Part shown: piece by piece, positions 56,749 to 64,000 of the stretch
Layout: every line of letters starts with the position of its first letter
How positions within the stretch are numbered: the stretch's first letter is position 1
Source: Paraburkholderia sp. PGU19
GTDB lineage: Bacteria > Pseudomonadota > Gammaproteobacteria > Burkholderiales > Burkholderiaceae
Length of the DNA stretch: 64,000 nucleotides
NCBI RefSeq assembly: GCF_013426915.1
Contig: NZ_AP023179.1
Location: forward strand, 2,790,001-2,854,000
Direction: 5' to 3'
The notes under the pieces: generated by a model
What the model was told of the DNA's origin: nothing
The model's database searches: none
Seen by the model: only the letters and a program-made list of their open reading frames with translations
Translations under genes and position numbers: made by a program

Positions 56749-57773
56749 CAAGTCATTTCTCGACACACCAGGGCTGTCGCTTCCTGGCACTGGCCGCCGT
56801 TTTGGATGATTGCTGCTTTGATTGGCTACGTGATCGTCACCCCGAGTCCTGGGAGACGGCGACACCTACTGGCACATCGGTGCAGGAACGTGGATCCTGG
56901 AAAACGGCGCGATACCGCACACGGATCCGTTTTCCTACACAGCTGCGGGGGCACCGTGGGTCGCGTTCGAATGGCTCTCCGAAATGCTCATGGCGCTTAC
57001 CTATAAAGCCGGTGGTCGGAACGGGATAGTCACGCTTTATGGTGCCGCGACCGCGTTGACGTTTGCTCTGCTGGCCCGTCACCTGACGCCCTGGCTCGAT
57101 TCGGTGGGGGTTCTGGTCGTATTTGTTTGTGCTGCGGTGTGCGTTGCACCGAGCCTTCTGACGCGACCGCATATCTCGGCTTTTGATGCTGCTCGGGCTT
57201 ATTCATATGGCCCTTCAGCACAGTCGACACCAGATGGTCGCGGGTGTAGTAGGCGCCGTGGTCCTCGCCGAGCCCCTTGCGCGTGCATTTCATGGGAAAG
57301 ACAAACCGGTCGCGCCGCTTCGCCGTCGTGCGGCGCAATGGGTTTTCGGCGCAATTGCCTGCGTGCTCGTTGTGACTGCAATTCGCGTTATGCATCCGAT
57401 TGTGCGAACCGACAGCCCAGTGTCGCCGATCACGGCACTGGAGCATGTACCCAAAGAACTTCTGACGGAGCCGGTCTTCAATAGCTACGAATTCGGCGGT
57501 TATCTGATTTTCAAAAGAGTTAAACCCTTTATCGATGGTCGCGCCGACCTCTATGGCGACGATTTCGTCTCCGCTTACCTTGCAGCGTCGGCGCCTGACC
57601 GCACCGCGTTTGAACGGCTAGTGACGAAATATCAGATCCGATGGACAATCCTCCATGCCGGCAGCGCCGTTGCGGACATGATTGATGCGCTGCCCGACTG
57701 GCGTCGAATTTATGCGGATGACCAGGCAGTGGTCTACGTCCGTACAGTGGCGAGCCGCACGGTTGCCGACTAG
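56749..57773 (+). pseudogene. Polytopic membrane protein, broken in several places
   Basis: The first part (MIAALIGYVIVTPSPG) is followed in another frame by DTYWHIGAGTWILENGAIPH, TDPFSYTAAGAPWVAFEWLS and a hydrophobic run (VGVLVVFVCAAVCVAPSLLT). A deletion near 57180 removes the middle. The end is in a third frame: EHVPKELLTEPVFNSYEFGG, YLIFKRVKPFIDGRADLYGD and IRWTILHAGSAVADMIDALP. Intact relatives are large inner-membrane proteins, often next to GtrB-like glycosyltransferases. At least two frameshifts and one large deletion make it a pseudogene. Confidence 0.7.
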
Positions 57774-58019
57774 CAGCGTCGACGATTGAAACCTGCTGTG
57801 GCCGAGGGCAGACGCCTTGATGATCTGGCTTGCGGCACTCCACTGACACAACCGACGCCACAGATGCCCGCAGGTACTCAACACCCCGAACGGCACGCCC
57901 GGGACGCTATGGGGTCGGACGACCAATTGGTGGGGTTCTTGAAAAGGATTACTGCGCGAGGCCTATGTCCCGCGCTGCACACCGTTGGTTGCGGTTGTGT
58001 TGTCGGTCTCGTGCGCGAC

Positions 58020-58190
58020 GGGAGATAACCCGGCGTGAAGCACGCTCGAAGAGCCGTCGCTGGAGATGAATCTCGAGCGTGCTGACAGCTCGCGCAAGCT
58101 GCGCCGGATCACTTTCAGCTTCCTGGCTGCATTTCTGAATCACTTCATCTCCGCGGTTTCGACAAAAACCGTCACTACGTGAATCATGGC
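58020..58190 (-). pseudogene. LysR-family regulator HTH remnant
   Basis: On the minus strand HVVTVFVETAEM, a stop, then FRNAARKLKV, and after a frameshift DPAQLARAVSTLEIHLQRRL with FERASRR form the DNA-binding domain of a LysR regulator in broken frames. The effector domain is missing. The flanks 57774-58019 and 58191-58858 show no gene. Confidence 0.5.
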
Positions 58191-58858
58191 TCATGATCGT
58201 GCGTGGTTGTCGTTCCCTGGCACGCTCCGGGCCGTCCTTGCATTCCATTATTAAGCGATCACCGCAATAGCTCTTGTACGAACGTCAACCTCCCACTGAC
58301 AGCCCAACCGTGCGGCTTGCCGGTCCAGGCCAGGTACGCAGCGGCTGCGCACGAGATGAGGTGTGGGGCGCGAGTGGGTGTCGACTTTCGACAATGGCTT
58401 GACCACGCGGCGCAACAATGCAAGAGTGGTAACGCACGATAATAATGTAACGACCGAGCACGTGGACCTACTAGTTTGGACGCTACTCATTCACTATCGT
58501 TTGCAGCATTGCGCATTGTGTGATAGACGCTGAAGAACGACCGCTTGCCGACTACCTTGAACTATCCGGTTTCTATTCGCGATTCAGGGCTGGTTGCCGG
58601 TACGCTGGTCGGAACTGTCTCAGTTGCTTTCCAGATCACACTACCGGTACCTCGCGGCATCCAGCCATCCGGGCCGTAGCTTCACCTGAACGAGTATCCG
58701 TAGTTGGGCTGGCGGTGTCCGAAGCATAGAGAAAGCAGGCCGTCTGAACGCGGGCGGCGACAAGATGGGAATGGACAAATGCAGTTGGTGCCCCAAGGAC
58801 CGGGATAGGCCACTCTGCCGGAAGGGGCGCGCGAATCTAATATCACACGGGGGCGACC
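58191..58858. other. Region without a recognisable gene
   Basis: Short frames only. The 3' end contains the GGGGGCGACC ribosome binding site of the next gene. Confidence 0.4.
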
Positions 58859-59230
58859 ATGCTGAAATCACTGGTGACCACAATTGCGCTGTGCGCGATG
58901 GGCGCGGCACATGCCGAATGCTTCAGGGATGGCTCGCCTGTCACATTGCAGGGCACGGCATCTGCGCAGACGCTGACTTTGGCGAATGGCTCGGTCAAAA
59001 CGGTCTCAGTTCTTGACCTGACCGCGCCGATTTGTGCGATTGAAAATGTAGATCCGAAGGACTTGATTCAAAACACCCAGATTAGCCGGATTCAGGTGAT
59101 CGGAGTTCCGCCCCCATTGGGCGTGCTCATCGAGCTAACGGGCAGTCTGAGCACTGGCAACTTTACGCAGTACGACGCCGTGTCGACAGCAATAACGGTT
59201 GCGAAGGGCCGGCGCATCAGGTCCGACTGA
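58859..59230 (+). CDS. Secreted DUF4431-like protein
   Basis: The protein has 123 residues. A short signal peptide (SLVTTIALCAMGAAHA) is followed by CFRDGSPVTLQGTASAQTLT and VLDLTAPICAIENVDPKDL, then RIQVIGVPPPLGVLIEL. The pattern of a first Cys, a 'VTLxG' strand and a 'LxxPIC' strand resembles DUF4431 beta-barrel proteins. The two Cys may form a disulfide in the periplasm. GGGGGCGACC precedes the ATG. It converges with the next gene. Function is unknown. Confidence 0.65.
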   Translation: MLKSLVTTIALCAMGAAHAECFRDGSPVTLQGTASAQTLTLANGSVKTVSVLDLTAPICAIENVDPKDLIQNTQISRIQVIGVPPPLGVLIELTGSLSTGNFTQYDAVSTAITVAKGRRIRSD

Positions 59231-59486
59231 CGCGACCATGAGGCCGACAACGCCGGCGCGGACGCAGTCTTAACATACCGGAAGGCCGAATTGGTGCGCT
59301 CGTCTGCTTTGCCCTTGAAGTGGCATCGTCGACGATGATTGACAAGCTGGGCGTCCGCCCGCCGCAGGATGGCGCGTATTTTGGCGCGCAGAAATATCCG
59401 TCAGGGCAGTCCAGTCTATAGCGGACACGCGCGTCATTGCGCTTTCACGTTAATGCGGCTGTGCAAAAGGCCCTGTCGAACGGCAT

Positions 59487-60212
59487 TTACCACACTCGAA
59501 AAGCCCGCGGCGCGCGGGCTTTTTCCATCCGTACCGGCGTTATGACGGAGTTACCCCGTCCTCGCGTCGCGTTCAGACGCGCGCTCTCCTGGGCGCTCAT
59601 GGCAATGACCAATCCGTTGTCCAAGGTGTCCCAAACCGCGGTATCCCAAAGGCCCCTCATGATAACAACCGCCCCCCCTGGTCGCTTCCAGTCCGCGTCG
59701 ATGGCCTTGTACTTCGCTCCCGTCCTGTATTGCACGGCTTGCGTGTGTTCATCGGAAGGCCTGCCGAATCTGGATTTGAGCAACCCATAAATCCGGTCTT
59801 GATCAACTGTGCCGAACGTGTGCATTTCGATGCTTTGAACTACTCCATTTCTAATGCTTACAACTGCATTCCGACTGATATCGGGCGCATTCGATTTGGG
59901 CCAACTGATGGTCACGTTCTCTGTATCGGCGACAGCCGAGCCAATCAGTTGATGATTCTGGTGCGCAAAACAGGGATTAGGCGCTTCAAGGTCGTACGAC
60001 TGGCCCGTGGGATAATCGTTAGCCATATCAGGTAATACAGCTTTGGTTGGGCACTCTGGAAAGCTCAACGGCTTAAGTAGCACAATCCCGTTAAGCCCGG
60101 TAACCGTGGGCCTTTCAACAGGCGCTTGCGCCTGCGCCAAAGGCACGATGCTGCCGAACAGGATGCCGACGAAGAGTCCACTAAAGCGTGCTTTAACACG
60201 ATTTGCTTGCAT
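59487..60212 (-). CDS. Hypothetical exported protein
   Basis: The protein has 241 residues from ATG 60212, which has GGGGGAAGG upstream; a further 68 codons are open before it but unlike a start region. The signal peptide is FSGLFVGILFGSIVPLAQA. The mature part includes LSFPECPTKAVLPDM and YDLEAPNPCFAHQNHQ, with two Cys, and later NGVVQSIEMHTFGTVDQDRI and LLKSRFGRPSDEHTQAVQYR, predicted mixed alpha/beta. The last 13 codons run through a terminator-like hairpin, so the native C-terminus may be altered. The family was not recognised. Confidence 0.55.
   Translation of the reverse strand: MQANRVKARFSGLFVGILFGSIVPLAQAQAPVERPTVTGLNGIVLLKPLSFPECPTKAVLPDMANDYPTGQSYDLEAPNPCFAHQNHQLIGSAVADTENVTISWPKSNAPDISRNAVVSIRNGVVQSIEMHTFGTVDQDRIYGLLKSRFGRPSDEHTQAVQYRTGAKYKAIDADWKRPGGAVVIMRGLWDTAVWDTLDNGLVIAMSAQESARLNATRGRGNSVITPVRMEKARAPRAFRVW
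59499..59525. terminator. Bidirectional rho-independent terminator
   Basis: AAAAGCCCGCG and CGCGGGCTTTT form a strong GC stem flanked by A- and T-runs, so it can act on both strands. It sits between the convergent genes 58859-59230 and 59487-60212, but lies inside the last codons of the minus-strand frame. Confidence 0.7.
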
Positions 60213-60592
60213 ATGCCTTCCCCCGTGTGTTGCGCGATTGCGCTTCCATTGGCCACTCAAGGTGGCAGACATCGGTGACATTCTTTTATTGCTGATCACC
60301 TCGTCATCACGTGGGCCGGATTTTCTTCCGATTGAGGGCAACCTTCCGTGTGTCAACGCACTAAACGCCGAATTTGTCTTTGCCCTGCCGATCATGCGCC
60401 GCGCGCCACCTGGCACACGCTAAGCCCCCGCCTAGATCACATCCCAATTTACGATTGAGCGCTCTGCGCATGTGGGAACATACGCCCTGAATGTCCATGT
60501 GTGAGGTACCGTACGGCAGCAAAAGATTGCCACGTGGATACTTTCACAAACAATATGTGTTCGACCATCACAAATCCCCGGGGGAAGTGAAA
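60213..60592. other. Intergenic, divergent promoters expected
   Basis: It separates the exported protein (minus) from a small membrane protein (plus). No gene recognised in between. Confidence 0.4.
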
Positions 60593-60739
60593 ATGGGAGG
60601 CAGGATGAGCGACGATCTTACGATGGGTTTGATAGCACTGGCTCTGATTGGCGGTGTGTGCTATTTCGCAACCGAAACAATGGGTGTAACGGATCTGTTG
60701 ATCCAACAGGTCAGGAGCCTGCTGCATAGCCTGTTCTGA
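60593..60739 (+). CDS. Small single-pass membrane protein
   Basis: The protein has 48 residues from ATG 60593 (GGGGAAG five bases upstream); an ATG at 60605 with GGAGG before it is an alternative start. One hydrophobic helix (MGLIALALIGGVCYFATETM) is followed by an amphipathic C-terminus (DLLIQQVRSLLHSLF). The two well-placed ribosome binding sites favour a real gene. Function is unknown. Confidence 0.5.
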   Translation: MGGRMSDDLTMGLIALALIGGVCYFATETMGVTDLLIQQVRSLLHSLF

Positions 60740-61378
60740 GTGGGGGCCCTTTCCTGAAGTTTTACGTCGCCCTACCGTTCGTCAAGTTGCTAGCGTCGGC
60801 CGCGCCCAGCAGCATTAGGCGCGCGCGCCCGTGTCTTGCGCAAGCGCAGCAACGCGCGCCACTCATGCCCATGTTGGGCGTCGACAGTTTTCGCGTCCGC
60901 CAGCCGGACTTCACAGTTGACGCTCTACACCGGTCAGATCTTGGGCCCTGGAATCTGCGACAGTTCGAGCAAGCCGGTCTGTCCAGGGATACGAGGCGGT
61001 ATCCCTCTGCACGAGTCAAGTGAACGGGAACATCACACGGGCCGTCACGCTCGTATAGCGGTAGCCATCTCCGCCGCCCACGAAACCCGCAGCATGGTTG
61101 TTGGTCGTTTCCAGGGCCATCTTTGGGCAAGATGAAACGACACAACGCTCCAAAAGATAGCGAGCAAAAACGATATCGTAAATTTGACTTTGACCAGGAT
61201 GTACCAGCGAGACCTGACGTGGTTCGATGACGAAGGTCCGGCGTCGCGCGATGTCGTCTCCCCGTTCGACGAATCGCTATCAATATGTTCGATGTTTCTC
61301 ACTTGCGAACGGCCAGAAATGGAGTAGATATCGCCTGTATATCCTAAGCGCGCAGCAAACCCATATTTACGAGTCGGG
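60740..61378. other. Region without a clear gene
   Basis: A minus-strand frame at 61045-61302 (GTG start) has one hydrophobic helix (FTISFLLAIFWSVVSFHLA) and could be a small membrane protein, but it has no ribosome binding site. Nothing else was recognised. Confidence 0.35.
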
Positions 61379-61555
61379 CTAGCCGACTATCAAAGTTGGC
61401 TGCCAGCGATGCGGCAGCAATGCCGAGATGTCGCAGGCCTTATGGGTCGGCAGCCGCGTGAGGACGTCTTTCAGGTAGGCGTGCGGTTCGTGCCCGTTAA
61501 GTTGTGCCGAACGTATCAGGCTCATGATGGCGGCAGCGATGAAATGCTCGCCAAA
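61379..61555 (-). pseudogene. IS66 transposase C-terminal remnant
   Basis: AAAIMSLIRSAQLNGHEPHA, YLKDVLTRLPTHKACDISAL and LPHRWQP match the conserved C-terminus of IS66 TnpC transposases. The catalytic core is absent and the upstream frame is unrelated. It is a decayed end of an IS66 element. Confidence 0.75.
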
Positions 61556-62174
61556 GGAGACACCAAAGCATTCATTCGGAGTGGCAGCCGCGCCCATGCG
61601 ACGGCTCTTACGCGCAAGCAACTCGACGTAGCAGGCAAGATTGCGAACAAGCGGAAGAAAAGAAAGCCCAGAAAGTTGCTGCGCGTCATCCGTACAAGAG
61701 GTCATCTCAGCGTCAACTCACGCTCTAACCATTGTTTTATGACGATGCCGAGCGTTCTAGAAACTGAGTGCCGCCAAGCCAATGATTGACCGATTCCGCG
61801 GCCATTAATATATGCATCGACGATTTGAGTACGGATTCAGGCGAACAACGTCAGTGCGTTCCTGAACGTTTCCGCAGTCTTCCAGGCTGATATGACTTCT
61901 GGTGTCAACATGATCGGTTCTGTGTTTTCAATGTTTGAATTTCCTGAGGGCGACGTAGCAGTAAATCTCGACGGTGGATCAAGCTGATATCCGCGGATTG
62001 GCTACCGCATTACAGATGTCCGCCCAATGAGCCTTCCGCTACCTACCACCGCAAGTCGGATGAGATCCGTTGCCTACCCTGGTCGCGGGTTACTCGTGTG
62101 CCGGGCTACGCCGCCTTCAGGAAACTCCTGCACGTGTCGTTACGGTGGATGCAGACGCAGGGCATTGCTGTGCA
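61556..62174. other. Region without a recognisable gene
   Basis: About 620 bases between the IS66 remnant and the IS110 gene. Its 3' part probably belongs to the end of the IS110 element, which lacks classical inverted repeats. Confidence 0.35.
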
Positions 62175-63305
62175 TCACGGCATCTGTGTCTCGCGCGGTA
62201 TGGCCAGCGACAAGGAGAGCCGGCAGATGTCCCAGATGAATCCGCTGAGTTCACGGGCAACTGCGACTACGGCGATATTCTTCTGCTTGCCGCGCGCAAC
62301 GAGTTTGCGATAGCGTCGGCATAAGCGCACCTGTGCGTCCCAGGCTCGATCTACAATCGGTTTAGGCAAACCTTCGTGACGACGCTGAATATCGGGGCTC
62401 ACACGCGCAGGGTGGCGATAGCTCCATGCAGCTTCAACTAACAGCTTTCTTGCATAACTGTTGCCGCTTTTAGTGATGCTGCCCTGACGACGCTTGCCGC
62501 CCGATGAGTGCTCGGAGGGCGTCACCCCGAGCCACGCCATCAACTGGCGTGGGTGCACGAAGCGTGAGAGATCGCCCAGCTCGGCGAGCATGCCCACTGC
62601 CGTGGTGAACTGGACACCGCGCATCGCCTGCAGGCCCAGGGCGGCGGGATAGAAGCGCCAGTTAACGACTGCCTCACGCAGCGCAGACTCCAGCCGGTCA
62701 CATTGTGCGAGCCGGTCTTCGATCGCGCGACGTAGCTCTTCAAACGCAAACTGCTGCCACGCACTGTCGAAGCTATATGCGCTCAGCCAGCGTCGGTGCG
62801 CGGGCCCCCAGTTGGCAGAGCCGGTGTAGCGCACGCCGTGCGAAAGCAGAAAGGCTTTTACCCGTTGCCGTGCACGCTTGAGGTCGTCCTTGGCAATCAC
62901 CCATGCGCGAGCCAGATCCCGGAATGCTTCATCGTCGACGCTGGGGACGTATACGGCCGACAGGTCGCCGGCACGCAGCGATCGGACGAGCTTGACGGCA
63001 TCACGTCGGTCAGTCTTGATGTGCTCACCTGGCTTGCGGGGAATCAGCGACGGTGCGCACACCATGCACTCGAATCCCTTCTGGATGAGCTTCCTGTAAA
63101 GCCCGTACCCGCAGGGGCCTGCCTCATAGACGACGCGTATGTGGCGCGCCTTGGACTGCAGTCGTTTGCACAACCGCTCCACGTCGGCCTGCGTAGTACC
63201 GATCTTGCCGAGCAGTTCAACCTCGCCCGCTCCAAGGGCATAGGCGACCGTGATCGAATCCTTATGAACATCAAGACCCACGTAAAGGGTGCTATCGTCT
63301 TCCAT
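62175..63305 (-). CDS. IS110-family transposase, full length
   Basis: This 376-residue DEDD transposase has VGLDVHKDSITVAYALG (first Asp at 12), VVYEAGPCGYGLYRKLI (Glu at 61) and HIKTDRRDAVKLVRSL (Asp at 99 and 102), completing the RuvC-like site. The C-terminal Tnp20 domain contains LQAMRGVQFTTAVGMLAELG and WLGVTPSEHSSGGKRRQGSI with the conserved Ser. There is no frameshift or stop. It is the only IS110-type copy in the window that looks intact, so it could be active. Confidence 0.92.
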   Translation of the reverse strand: MEDDSTLYVGLDVHKDSITVAYALGAGEVELLGKIGTTQADVERLCKRLQSKARHIRVVYEAGPCGYGLYRKLIQKGFECMVCAPSLIPRKPGEHIKTDRRDAVKLVRSLRAGDLSAVYVPSVDDEAFRDLARAWVIAKDDLKRARQRVKAFLLSHGVRYTGSANWGPAHRRWLSAYSFDSAWQQFAFEELRRAIEDRLAQCDRLESALREAVVNWRFYPAALGLQAMRGVQFTTAVGMLAELGDLSRFVHPRQLMAWLGVTPSEHSSGGKRRQGSITKSGNSYARKLLVEAAWSYRHPARVSPDIQRRHEGLPKPIVDRAWDAQVRLCRRYRKLVARGKQKNIAVVAVARELSGFIWDICRLSLSLAIPRETQMP

Positions 63306-64000
63306 GCTGGCCTCCGCGTCGGAAATCGCCGGGTGCGGTACGTCCGCACCGTGCGGCTCTGGCAGTCATGCTAACCCGCGATTGATTCCTTCGCGGCGGG
63401 CCAGCCTCTGTCCCGCAGGAAGTCATACTGCCTACAAAGGTTTGCGGCGCCATCATCGACAAACACGGCGGCAGCCTGTCCCACGCGCGGGTTGAGTCCA
63501 CCTCTCGTCTGTACGTCACCTCTGGCGCTACCGAACTATTGCATCACGGTCGCAAGGTCGCGAGCCATGCTTGTGCTGTTCGCGTCGGCGGATAAACGAG
63601 ACCCGTCCGATCGGTCTATGCATAGACGATCACCCATCGCCCAACGGCTGTCAAATTGACAGACGAAGGCGCACGCCATGAGCGCGCGGAAAGGAACTTG
63701 ACTTCCGGCCAAGATCCATGTTTAATCGTCTGAAGTTTCCGGTTTTACGTGCGACACGCACTCTCGTGTCCGGGCAGTCCCAACGTAAGGGACATCGACT
63801 AGCAGTGTCTGGGGGCGTCAGTTAACGTAACCGGCTGCGACCAGCACACCGTAGGGCATCACGATGGGGCGCGAGTCTCGGGATGCAACTGCCCAATATC
63901 GCTGTGCTGCTTTGATGGCAAGGGCTCCGATGTGAGCCGGTTGAATTTCGCCTTGACGAAGTTCAGTTCGGCTGCACACATCGCGCCAACGCATTGCATT
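63306..64000. other. Region without a recognisable gene at the window edge
   Basis: Two minus-strand frames are open from the window end (stops near 63818 and 63860), one with better GC-rich third positions (LNFVKAKFNRLTSEPLPSKQ). Neither was recognised and either could be the end of a gene starting outside the window. Confidence 0.35.

Overview
The window looks like an accessory, repeatedly rearranged region of a Burkholderiales genome, most likely Paraburkholderia or Caballeronia. The reasons are the high GC content with GC-rich third codon positions, a DUF4148-like lipoprotein, Burkholderia-type IS1111/IS110, IS4, IS5, IS21 and IS66 sequences, and a Tad pilus locus with the gene order typical of that group. 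No rRNA, CRISPR array, replication origin or phage structural module was seen.

Layout. (a) 0-10.3 kb: a secreted coiled-coil protein, a small lipoprotein, an intact-looking IS21 element (istA/istB), a GNAT/BcsL-type acetyltransferase, then a graveyard of broken transposases (IS4, IS1111, IS5) that also truncated a cytochrome c gene. (b) 10.5-24.8 kb: a surface-polysaccharide locus. A phosphomannomutase/phosphoglucomutase is divergent from an operon of a Wzx-like flippase, a GT2, a GT4 and galE. It is bracketed by two diverged same-strand copies of a secreted pectate-lyase-like beta-helix gene, each with a related leader of about 0.9 kb. One copy is frameshifted, and further IS remnants lie between copy 1 and the mutase. 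(c) 25.6-39.3 kb: a second polysaccharide-related segment with a TupA-like ATP-grasp protein, two GT4 enzymes, a tRNA-Tyr, a second BcsL-like acetyltransferase, two secreted beta-propellers, a glycosidase remnant and several small unknown genes. (d) 39.5-41.9 kb: a fatty acid hydroxylase, an isoprenylcysteine-methyltransferase-like membrane enzyme and a MarR regulator, all on the minus strand. (e) 41.9-55.0 kb: a nearly complete Tad/Flp type IVc pilus locus, also minus: two Flp pilins, TadV, an AAA ATPase, RcpC, RcpA, a lipoprotein, TadG, TadE, a second TadE-like protein, TadZ, TadA, TadB and TadC. TadV appears frameshifted exactly at its GxGD motif. (f) 55-64 kb: sparse coding with decayed genes (GT2, membrane protein, LysR, IS66), a few small secreted or membrane proteins and one full-length IS110 transposase.

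How the parts may work together. ManB and GalE supply sugar nucleotides, the glycosyltransferases and flippase build and export a repeat unit, and the acetyltransferases and beta-helix proteins could modify or trim the polymer outside the cytoplasm. With the Tad pilus this makes a surface-attachment region. The many truncations and frameshifts point to ongoing decay, or in the two single-base cases possibly sequence error. All functions are inferred from sequence recognition; no database search was run.
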